Shown here: piece by piece, positions 1-7,663 of the stretch
Layout of the letters: each line of letters begins with the position of its first letter
How positions within the stretch are numbered: position 1 is the first letter of the stretch
Assembly (NCBI GenBank): GCA_949825065.1
Contig: OX463849.1
Span: forward strand, 1 to 64,000
Direction: 5' to 3'
DNA: 64,000 nt
DNA from: Odontocerum albicorne
Taxonomy: Eukaryota; Arthropoda; Insecta; Trichoptera; Odontoceridae
Notes under the pieces: model-generated
Told to the model about the DNA's origin: nothing
Database searches by the model: none
Seen by the model: the letters and a program-made list of their open reading frames with translations, nothing else
Made by a program: the position numbers and the translations under genes

Positions 1-1
1 C

Positions 2-304
2 GGCTTTATTCGGGTGCACGTGGAGGACTGCTCCCCAATAGTGCAATGTTTTAAGTGCCTTGGATTCGGGCACATGACATCGAAATGTACTCAGAGCCAA
101 AAATGCATGCACTGTGCGGGGAACCACCGTATCTCCGAATGTCCCACCAGGGAGGACGAATTAACAAAAAAATGCGCCAACTGTTGCAGGATGAATGCGA
201 GGTCGAGCGCTAAACTGCCAGATGAGCACAGGGCAAACGACAGACAGTGCGGATACCTCCAAAGATTGGAGAAGCGAGCGTGCGAGACCATCAATTATGG
301 CTAA
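2..304 (+). CDS. ORF1 (gag-like) C-terminal part, partial at 5' end
   Basis: The frame is open from the first complete codon at position 2 to TAA at 302-304, giving 100 residues. Two zinc knuckles are visible: C16-X2-C19-X4-H24-X4-C29 and C35-X2-C38-X3-H42-X4-C47. A third, looser cluster follows (C58, C61, H76, C83). R1-clade ORF1 proteins typically end in three such knuckles; they bind the element RNA, and in telomeric LINEs ORF1 also directs the particle to telomeres. The upstream coiled-coil/RRM-like part is off the window. A GTG at 14 is only an internal codon. The reading frame ends inside the start region of ORF2: the two overlap by eight bases. Confidence 0.88.
   Translation, partial: GFIRVHVEDCSPIVQCFKCLGFGHMTSKCTQSQKCMHCAGNHRISECPTREDELTKKCANCCRMNARSSAKLPDEHRANDRQCGYLQRLEKRACETINYG
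297..304 (+). promoter_or_regulatory. ORF1 stop / ORF2 start overlap (ATGGCTAA)
   Basis: The ORF2 ATG at 297-299 lies five bases before the ORF1 TAA at 302-304, in a different frame. In the silkworm element SART1, ORF2 is made by termination-reinitiation at overlapping stop-start codons. This arrangement suggests similar translational coupling here. It is inferred from geometry only; a longer ORF2 from ATG 195 is possible but would overlap ORF1 by 110 bases. Confidence 0.5.
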
Positions 305-3300
305 CGTGCACGCCGTGTGCGACCCAATCCGAGTGTATCAGGCAAACCTGCAGCGATCGGCATTAGCCCTGGACATGGCCGTTCTGGGTGACGAGGTTGA
401 CGTCTTTCTCCTGCAGGAGCCGTATACCGGGGCCACTGGTAGCGTGCGTGGATTAAGCGGCAGTGTGTTTCAAAGAACCGGGGCCCGAATGGAGAACCCA
501 AATAAAGCCATGATCTTGATACGGTCGGACGAGTTGAGAGCAGTCCTACTGTCAGAATTTACGGACTCCAACTCGGTATTCGTGTCGGTGCACTTGGGGG
601 GACGAAAGCTGATCCTCGGATCGGTCTACGTAGAGCCGCGTGCAAGCCTCGATACGATCCTCGCTAAGATTGAGATAATGGCGTCCCTCTACAAAGATCA
701 CCAATTCGTAGTGGGCGGTGACTTCAATGCCAAGAGCACGTGGTGGGGAAGCGCGAGAACGGACGTTAGGGGCTCCGCCATCACGGACCTTTGTGCTGAG
801 CTGGGATGGAGCATCCTTAATGAGGGCGCGACTCCTACCTTCGACACCGTCAGAGGGAACAGAAGACTCGTCTCATTTATAGATGTGACCATGTGCAGCG
901 GTGGACTCTTGGAGGTGGTCCGAGACTGGCGGGTGGATGGGTCCACTGTCAGTTTCTCTGACCACAACCCTATAGAGTTCACAATAGTCCCTGATCGAGA
1001 CCAGGTCATCTGCCCAAACAAAACCAGGAAGTACGCAACGCATAAGGCGAACTGGAATAAATTCCGAGGCAGTATCAGGGACTCCATCGCGAATATGGCC
1101 GACGATTGGGATGGAATGCGAACCGCTGAGGATGTCGACCGGATGTGCGGTGAGGTCGGTGAGGCCGTCCGGATGGCTTGCGAAGCAGCGATCCCACTCA
1201 CGGGGAAACGCCAACGAAGGGTCTGTCCTTGGTGGTCGGAGGAATTGGGGGACCTGAAGAGAGTTACAATCGCAGCGAGACGCAAACTGCGCAACTCGGG
1301 GGTGATCCGAAGGCCTCTGACCCTTGCGGCCTATCTGCAAGCTAAGGAGGAGTTCAGGAGTGCGGTGCTCGCGGCTAAAACGGCAAGCTGGAAGGAACAC
1401 TGCAGAATCCAAAACAGGGAAACGGTTTGGTCCATGCTGCACAGACTGACGGCCCGCCGTAGCGTTCCCATGCCGGCGACGATTAGGATCAACGGGAGGA
1501 GCTGCGGAGACGACGATGAAACCGCTGAAGCAATCCTCCGACATTTCTTCCCAGATGATGACATCACATCTGATACCGAGGCTGATGCACAGACCAGACA
1601 ACTGACCAAGTTCCTGCCGGACTCGGCAGACGAGCCGCCATTCACAATTGCCGAAGTGCAGTCTGCCATTGACGGGATCAGTCCGAAAAAAGCGCCTGGA
1701 CTGGACGGAATGACATCGGACATATGCCAACAAGCAGCGAGAGAATGCCCGAAGGAAATAACGGCGATGATGAACGCATGCTTGGCAGTGGGACGATTTC
1801 CGGAAAAATGGAAGGAGTCCAGGGTCGTCCTGATACCCAAACAGGGCAAGATGTCGGATGACATCGGATCCATGCGTCCTATTGGACTTATCCCGGTCTT
1901 CGGAAGAGTGCTGGAGAGGCTTATAACGGACAGACTTTCGTGGGCACTGAGCAGTGCTGGGGCCATGAGTGACCGACAATACGGGTTTACGCATCAGAAA
2001 TCGACGGAGGATGCGCTGAACCGAGCCGTGACAGTGATGAAGGAAGCCCGAAACAATAAAAAAGTGGCCCTCGTCATTTCCTTGGACATCAAAGGCGCCT
2101 TTGATCACGCGTGGTGGCCCTATTTACTGCTTCAACTGAAAAAGAAGAACTGCCCACGAAACATCTACAAACTGATTCTGTCATACCTGACCGACAGGAA
2201 GGTAAGCCTCGTCTTCGGAAACGCCAGGGTGCAGAAAACAACCTCCCTTGGATGTGTGCAAGGCTCCTCCTGCGGACCTATGTTTTGGAACATCACCCTG
2301 GATGAACTATTACAGGAGAGCTTCGAGGATGGGGTACACATCCAGGCGTTTGCAGATGACATAATGCTCATAGCGGTCGGAGTTACACTGAGGGAAGCGG
2401 AAATTAAGGCAAATGGAGCGTTGCGGAGAGTGAAGGAATGGGGCAGCAGGAGCAGGCTTGAGTTCTCGGCGGAAAAAACACTCGCGATGTGTGTCACCAG
2501 AAAGAAGATGGTGCGAGAGGCAGATCTCTTTCTGGGCCAGTCCAGAATAGCAATGGTGCGAAGCTGCAAAGTGCTAGGCGTCATAATAGACAAGAATCTA
2601 AATTGGGCAGAACACGTCGACTCCGTGTGCCAGAAGATGGGTGGACTGTTTGGAGCAGTCTCAAGAGCAGCAAAACCCACCTGGGGTCTCTCATCCGAGA
2701 TTCTTCAGGTGCTCTATAAAGGAGCTATAGAGCCCATTGCTCTCTACTGTTCCAGCATCTGGGGGGAGGCGTGCAAACGGAGGGCAATTCGCAGGAAGTT
2801 GGGTCAAGCGCAGAGGCCCATGTGCATAAGGATCTGCCGAGGATATCGCACGATCTCGCTGAATTCAGCGATGGCCATCTCCGGCGTGCCACCTCTTGCT
2901 CTTCGAGTCCTGGAAGCAGCCGAACTGTACCGCGTGAAGCGAGGAGCCCCGCTATCGACACTGCCGAGCGACAGAGAATGCATGCTGCCGGTGAAATGGG
3001 GATCTCTCCCACATCCCGCGAAGAGGCATCCTGAAGATATTTGCGGGAAGGAAACACGCGACGACGAGGAATACAACATCTTCACGGACGGCAGCCTGCT
3101 GGATGGAAAGGTTGGGGCAGCGTTCGTGGTGTATAGAGAACGAGCAGAAATTGCCGTTAAGAAATTGAAACTGGCGGATTATTGCTCAGTTTTTCAAGCG
3201 GAGCTGATAGCGATAAAGTCGGCGGTCGACTGGGTCTATAAGAAAGACATATCCGGAACGACAATACGCATCGAGTCGGACTCGTTGTCGGGACTCACGG

Positions 3301-3992
3301 CAATGAGGGATCGCGCAAGCTTGAATCCGATCGTTAGGGAGATTTTCTCTCTCGGTGACCGGGTGAGAGATCGCGACAATATAATCTACTACCGATGGGT
3401 AAAGGGTCACTCGGGGAACCGAGGCAATGACAGGGCCGACGAACTTGCGAGAGCAGCGGGAGCGCTACGGGTGCAACCGTCATACGACAAGTTTCCAGTG
3501 AGCTTCGCTAGGAAGGCACTGAAGGACAAAACCCGGAACACCTGGAATGTGGAATATCTGACGGACACGGCGGGAGGAATGACGAAACGCTTCTTCAAGA
3601 GCATCGAGGAGGCGCGCGCATACGCCAAAATGAGCTCTCTGAGCTTTGAGGTGACACAGGCTCTCACAGGACACGGTGCATTCAGGCAATACCTTAAGAG
3701 ATTTAGACTGGCAGACGAAGAAACCTGCCCATGCGACGACAGAACACAACAGACAGTCGAACATGTCCTGCAGGATTGCCCAGCAACCGAAAGAGTACGT
3801 TTTGAGGCACGGTGCAAATTGAACAGCCAGACCATGAGGATGGAGGATATTAGAAGTTGGTTGATCGACAAGGAGACCTCAGAAGCCATTCAATGCTACA
3901 TTAAGACGGCGATCAATGTCATGGTAAGAATGAATGAAAGGGATAGAATGAACACAACGGACACTGACACAGGGAATAATGCCGAGGACTAA
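297..3992 (+). CDS. ORF2: endonuclease / reverse transcriptase / RNase H polyprotein, intact
   Basis: The product has 1231 residues if it starts at ATG 297. In-frame ATGs also exist at 195 and 222, but homology to R1-type endonucleases begins only after 297 (QANL at 15-18), and this ATG overlaps the ORF1 stop. Endonuclease residues: N17, E41 (QEP), D142 and N144 (GGDFN), D222-H223 (SDH). Reverse transcriptase: first catalytic Asp D597 (SLDIKGAFD) and the FADD box at 685-688, a variant of YADD. RNase H: D931 (TDGS), E969, D995 (SDS), H1038 (KGHSG), D1048. A C-terminal zinc finger is C1144-X-C1146-X9-H1156-X4-C1161. The endonuclease would nick telomeric repeats and the RT would copy element RNA from the nick. 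All catalytic residues are present and there is no internal stop. Confidence 0.95.
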   Translation: MANVHAVCDPIRVYQANLQRSALALDMAVLGDEVDVFLLQEPYTGATGSVRGLSGSVFQRTGARMENPNKAMILIRSDELRAVLLSEFTDSNSVFVSVHLGGRKLILGSVYVEPRASLDTILAKIEIMASLYKDHQFVVGGDFNAKSTWWGSARTDVRGSAITDLCAELGWSILNEGATPTFDTVRGNRRLVSFIDVTMCSGGLLEVVRDWRVDGSTVSFSDHNPIEFTIVPDRDQVICPNKTRKYATHKANWNKFRGSIRDSIANMADDWDGMRTAEDVDRMCGEVGEAVRMACEAAIPLTGKRQRRVCPWWSEELGDLKRVTIAARRKLRNSGVIRRPLTLAAYLQAKEEFRSAVLAAKTASWKEHCRIQNRETVWSMLHRLTARRSVPMPATIRINGRSCGDDDETAEAILRHFFPDDDITSDTEADAQTRQLTKFLPDSADEPPFTIAEVQSAIDGISPKKAPGLDGMTSDICQQAARECPKEITAMMNACLAVGRFPEKWKESRVVLIPKQGKMSDDIGSMRPIGLIPVFGRVLERLITDRLSWALSSAGAMSDRQYGFTHQKSTEDALNRAVTVMKEARNNKKVALVISLDIKGAFDHAWWPYLLLQLKKKNCPRNIYKLILSYLTDRKVSLVFGNARVQKTTSLGCVQGSSCGPMFWNITLDELLQESFEDGVHIQAFADDIMLIAVGVTLREAEIKANGALRRVKEWGSRSRLEFSAEKTLAMCVTRKKMVREADLFLGQSRIAMVRSCKVLGVIIDKNLNWAEHVDSVCQKMGGLFGAVSRAAKPTWGLSSEILQVLYKGAIEPIALYCSSIWGEACKRRAIRRKLGQAQRPMCIRICRGYRTISLNSAMAISGVPPLALRVLEAAELYRVKRGAPLSTLPSDRECMLPVKWGSLPHPAKRHPEDICGKETRDDEEYNIFTDGSLLDGKVGAAFVVYRERAEIAVKKLKLADYCSVFQAELIAIKSAVDWVYKKDISGTTIRIESDSLSGLTAMRDRASLNPIVREIFSLGDRVRDRDNIIYYRWVKGHSGNRGNDRADELARAAGALRVQPSYDKFPVSFARKALKDKTRNTWNVEYLTDTAGGMTKRFFKSIEEARAYAKMSSLSFEVTQALTGHGAFRQYLKRFRLADEETCPCDDRTQQTVEHVLQDCPATERVRFEARCKLNSQTMRMEDIRSWLIDKETSEAIQCYIKTAINVMVRMNERDRMNTTDTDTGNNAED

Positions 3993-4246
3993 AGGTCACA
4001 TCGGAAGGCCAGAGAGCCGGCCATCCCGACTGAGTTTACTGCGATTCCTCAGTCGTAAGGCAAATGCCAGGATAGGTTCCAAAAAAGACGTGCGCAGACG
4101 CATTCCTATCTATCCCATACACTGCAACACAGGGACAAAAGCACAAAATGTAGAGTATACACAAGGAAAAAAATTAAAATAAATAAATCAAATCGTGCTG
4201 ATAAGCCTTGTATGTAATAAACAAGGCGGCCAAAATCAAATCACTC
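3993..4246 (+). other. Retrotransposon copy 1 3' untranslated region
   Basis: These 254 bases run from the ORF2 stop to the poly(A). The last part is AT-rich and holds a short hairpin and an AATAAA (annotated separately). In R1-clade telomeric LINEs the 3'UTR is what the reverse transcriptase recognises for target-primed synthesis. A 67-codon open frame at 3979-4182 shows no recognisable domain and is not called. Confidence 0.8.
4205..4227 (+). promoter_or_regulatory. 3'UTR hairpin with AATAAA in the loop
   Basis: GCCTTGT at 4205-4211 pairs perfectly with ACAAGGC at 4221-4227 around a nine-base loop. The loop and the first stem base supply AATAAA at 4216-4221, which lies 25 bases before the poly(A). 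It could serve as a polyadenylation signal, as an RT recognition structure, or both. The second element copy lacks this region, so conservation cannot be tested here. Confidence 0.5.
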
Positions 4247-4266
4247 AAAAAAAAAAAAAAAAAAAA
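4247..4266 (+). other. Poly(A) tail of retrotransposon copy 1
   Basis: Twenty consecutive A residues separate the 3'UTR from the first CCTAA. This is the usual 3' end of a LINE integrated by target-primed reverse transcription. The last two A may belong to the target site (AA of CCTAA), so tail length is ambiguous by two. Confidence 0.9.
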
Positions 4267-4408
4267 CCTAACCTAACCTAACCTAACCTAACCTAACCTA
4301 ACCTAACCTAACCTAACCTAACCTAACCTAACCTAACCTAACCTAACCTAACCTAACCTAACCTAACCTAACCTAACCTAACCTAACCTAACCTAACCTA
4401 ACCTAACC
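4267..4408 (+). repeat. Telomeric repeat (CCTAA)28 plus CC
   Basis: There are 28 perfect tandem copies of CCTAA followed by CC, 142 bp without a single mismatch. This is the complement of TTAGG, the ancestral arthropod telomere repeat. It is bounded on the left by a retrotransposon poly(A) and on the right by the 5' break of a second copy. The perfect repeat suggests recent telomerase synthesis or recent homogenisation. It is an internal block between two elements and not necessarily the physical chromosome end. Confidence 0.97.
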
Positions 4409-6529
4409 GAATCCAAAACAGGGAAACGGTTTGGTCCATGCTGCACAGACTGACGGCCCGCCGTAGCGTTCCCATGCCGGCGACGATTAGGATCAACGGG
4501 AGGAGCTGCGGAGACGACGATGAAACCGCTGAAGCAATCCTCCGACATTTCTTCCCAGATGATGACATCACATCTGATACCGAGGCTGATGCACAGACCA
4601 GACAACTGACCAAGTTCCTGCCGGACTCGGCAGACGAGCCGCCATTCACAATTGCCGAAGTGCAGTCTGCCATTGACGGGATCAGTCCGAAAAAAGCGCC
4701 TGGACTGGACGGAATGACATCGGACATATGCCAACAAGCAGCGAGAGAATGCCCGAAGGAAATAACGGCGATGATGAACGCATGCTTGGCAGTGGGACGA
4801 TTTCCGGAAAAATGGAAGGAGTCCAGGGTCGTCCTGATACCCAAACAGGGCAAGATGTCGGATGACATCGGATCCATGCGTCCTATTGGACTTATCCCGG
4901 TCTTCGGAAGAGTGCTGGAGAGGCTTATAACGGACAGACTTTCGTGGGCACTGAGCAGTGCTGGGGCCATGAGTGACCGACAATACGGGTTTACGCATCA
5001 GAAATCGACGGAGGATGCGCTGAACCGAGCCGTGACAGTGATGAAGGAAGCCCGAAACAATAAAAAAGTGGCCCTCGTCATTTCCTTGGACATCAAAGGC
5101 GCCTTTGATCACGCGTGGTGGCCCTATTTACTGCTTCAACTGAAAAAGAAGAACTGCCCACGAAACATCTACAAACTGATTCTGTCATACCTGACCGACA
5201 GGAAGGTAAGCCTCGTCTTCGGAAACGCCAGGGTGCAGAAAACAACCTCCCTTGGATGTGTGCAAGGCTCCTCCTGCGGACCTATGTTTTGGAACATCAC
5301 CCTGGATGAACTATTACAGGAGAGCTTCGAGGATGGGGTACACATCCAGGCGTTTGCAGATGACATAATGCTCATAGCGGTCGGAGCTACACTGAGGGAA
5401 GCGGAAATTAAGGCAAATGGAGCGTTGCGGAGAGTGAAGGAATGGGGCAGCAGGAGCAGGCTTGAGTTCTCGGCGGAAAAAACACTCGCGATGTGTGTCA
5501 CCAGAAAGAAGATGGTGCGAGAGGCAGATCTCTTTCTGGGCCAGTCCAGAATAGCAATGGTGCGAAGCTGCAAAGTGCTAGGTGTCATAATAGACAAGAA
5601 TCTAAATTGGGCAGAACACGTCGACTCCGTGTGCCAGAAGATGGGTGGACTGTTTGGAGCAGTCTCAAGAGCAGCAAAACCCACCTGGGGTCTCTCATCC
5701 GAGATTCTTCAGGTGCTCTATAAAGGAGCTATAGAGCCCATTGCTCTCTACTGTTCCAGCATCTGGGGGGAGGCGTGCAAACGGAGGGCAATTCGCAGGA
5801 AGTTGGGTCAAGCGCAGAGGCCCATGTGCATAAGGATCTGCCGAGGATATCGCACGATCTCGCTGAATTCAGCGATGGCCATCTCCGGCGTGCCACCTCT
5901 TGCTCTTCGAGTCCTGGAAGCAGCCGAACTGTACCGCGTGAAGCGAGGAGCCCCGCTATCGACACTGCCGAGCGACAGAGAATGCATGCTGCCGGTGAAA
6001 TGGGGATCTCTCCCACATCCCGCGAAGAGGCATCCTGAAGATATTTGCGGGAAGGAAACACGCGACGACGAGGAATACAACATCTTCACGGACGGCAGCC
6101 TGCTGGATGGAAAGGTTGGGGCAGCGTTCGTGGCGTATAGAGAACGAGCAGAAATTGCCGTTAAGAAATTGAAACTGGCGGATTATTGCTCAGTTTTTCA
6201 AGCGGAGCTGATAGCGATTAAGTCGGCGGTCGACTGGGTCTATAAGAAAGACATATCCGGAACGACAATACGCATCGAGTCGGACTCGTTGTCGGGACTC
6301 ACGGCAATGAGGGATCGCGCAAGCTTGAATCCGATCGTTAGGGAGATTTTCTCTCTCGGCGACCGGGTGAGAGATCGCGACAATATAATCTACTACCGAT
6401 GGGTAAAGGGTCACTCGGGGAACCGAGGCAATGACAGGGCCGACGAACTTGCGAGAGCAGCGGGAGCGCTACGGGTGCAACCGTCATACGACAAGTTTCC
6501 AGTGAGCTTCGCTAGGAAGGCACTGAAGG
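4409..6529 (+). mobile_element. TRAS/SART-like retrotransposon, copy 2, truncated at both ends
   Basis: These 2121 bp match copy 1 at 1405-3525 at a constant offset of 3004 bases. I find only five substitutions: T2383C, C2579T, T3130C, A3215T and T3356C in copy 1 coordinates, two of them changing an amino acid (both Val to Ala). The 5' side is cut and abuts CC of the telomere repeat, as expected of a 5'-truncated insertion in (CCTAA)n. The 3' side ends at GAAGG, losing the rest of ORF2, the 3'UTR and the poly(A), and passes within five bases into satellite. Confidence 0.93.
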
Positions 6530-6549
6530 CACTTCGCTCAAATATATAA
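4411..6549 (+). pseudogene. ORF2 fragment (RT and RNase H without endonuclease or C-terminal finger)
   Basis: The frame is open from the first whole codon after the telomere junction to a TAA at 6547-6549 that lies in satellite DNA. It corresponds to residues 371-1076 of copy 1 ORF2 and retains the RT Asp and FADD box and all visible RNase H residues. It lacks the endonuclease and the terminal CCHC finger. The last few codons are chimeric with satellite sequence. The first internal ATG is at 4438, but there is no promoter or normal start, so it is a non-functional fragment despite being open. Confidence 0.9.
6530..6536 (+). other. Retrotransposon-satellite breakpoint
   Basis: Copy 2 stops matching copy 1 after 6529, and a recognisable satellite half A starts by 6537 (CTCAAATATATAAAAACC). 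The bases between, CACTTCG, match neither partner fully: the last CG fits the satellite and CACTT looks like filler or microhomology. There is no poly(A) and no evident target-site duplication, so this is a rearrangement joint rather than a LINE 3' end. Confidence 0.75.
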
Positions 6550-7663
6550 AAACCAGGAATAATTTTATTTCTCGAGAATTTTTTTCTCACGCCGAATCGT
6601 AGTATCCTCCGTCTGAATAAAAGAAACATTCAAATAAACAAGTAACTGAGCCAAAGGACACGAAGAAAAAAAATGATAATAATAAAAATGACAATCGGAG
6701 GAAATGCATTATTTTTTATTTTATTTTAACAATGAATCAACATAAACGGGAAACGATATATTATGAAACGTCAAAACGATAATTGACAGGTGTTTGTTTG
6801 TTGACAGAAGACGGCGTGCCTAGCGCGCACGCACAAAACATAGACAATTAATTTTATTCTAGACACAGTAACAGTCGAAATGCGACAGGAAATTTTTAGT
6901 GGGACAACGCTCAAATATGTAAGAACAAAGAATAATTTGATTTTTCGAGAATTTTTTTCCCACGGCGAATCGTAATATCCTCCGTCTGAATAAAAGAATC
7001 ATTCAAATTAACAAGGAACTGAGCCAAAAGACACGAAAAAAAAATAATTATGATGACAATCGGAAGAAATGCATTTTTTTTATTTTATTTCAACAATGAT
7101 TCAACTTAAACGGAAAACGATACATCATAAAACGACAAAACGATAATTGACAGGTGTTTGTTTGTTGACAGCACACAGCGTGCCCAGCGCGCACGCGCGA
7201 AACATGACAGGAAACGGCGTGCCTAGCGCGCAAGTGCGAAACATGACAAAAGACGCCGTGACTAGTGCGCACGCACGAAACATGACAAAAGAATTGGTGC
7301 CTAGCGCGTATGCGCAAAATATGACAGGACACGCCGTGCCTAGCGCGCACGCGCGAAACATGACAGGAGACAGAATGCCTAGCGCGCATGCGCGAAACAT
7401 GACAAAAAACGGCTTCTCAGCGCGCACGCGCGAAACATGATAAGAGACGGCGTGCCTAGTGCGCACGCGCGAAACATGACAGGATACGGCGTGCCTAGCG
7501 CGCACGCGCGAAACATGCCAGAGAGATGACGTGCCTAGGGCGCACGCGCGGAACATGACAGGAGACGGCGTGCCTAGCGCAAACGTGCAAAACATAAACA
7601 ATTTATTTTTTTCTAGACACAGTTACAGTCGAAACGCGACAGGAATTTTTTAGTGGGACAACG
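6537..7663 (+). repeat. Satellite unit L1 (1127 bp)
   Basis: Half A is 6537-6909 and half B 6910-7663. The ninth minisatellite copy is absent, accounting for the 38 missing bases. It is the outermost unit and is fused to retrotransposon copy 2. Confidence 0.9.

Larger units (their letters stand above)
1..4266 (+). mobile_element. TRAS/SART-like telomeric non-LTR retrotransposon, copy 1 (5' end outside window)
   Basis: This is an R1-clade LINE whose coding order is gag-like ORF1 with CCHC knuckles, then an APE-type endonuclease, reverse transcriptase, RNase H and a C-terminal CCHC in ORF2, followed by a 3'UTR and poly(A). The poly(A) is followed directly by (CCTAA)n. In silkworm, TRAS elements insert in this orientation relative to CCTAA, and SART elements (as I recall) in the opposite one, so a TRAS-like assignment is preferred. 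The 5'UTR and most of ORF1 lie beyond the window start. ORF2 has no stop or frameshift, so this copy could be recently active. The R1-clade call is firm; the subfamily is inferred from target orientation, not from a phylogeny. Confidence 0.9.

Noticed and set aside
195..296. Longer ORF2 N-terminus from ATG 195
   Set aside because: The extra 34 residues overlap the ORF1 zinc-knuckle region in another frame and show no endonuclease similarity; ATG 297 fits better. It is not excluded experimentally.
873..2108. Antisense 411-codon open frame (and its copy at 4393-5112)
   Set aside because: It is a shadow of ORF2, duplicated only because the element is duplicated; it shows no recognisable domain.
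3979..4182. 67-codon open frame after ORF2
   Set aside because: It overlaps the ORF2 end and lies in the 3'UTR, with no domain and no expected role in this element class.
4409..6529. Copy 2 as an independently functional gene
   Set aside because: It lacks endonuclease, C-terminal finger, 3'UTR and poly(A), and its stop codon lies in satellite.
7169..7588. CRISPR-like array (regular 39-bp spacing)
   Set aside because: There are no unique spacers; the whole 39 bp is repeated, and the context is eukaryotic telomeric DNA.
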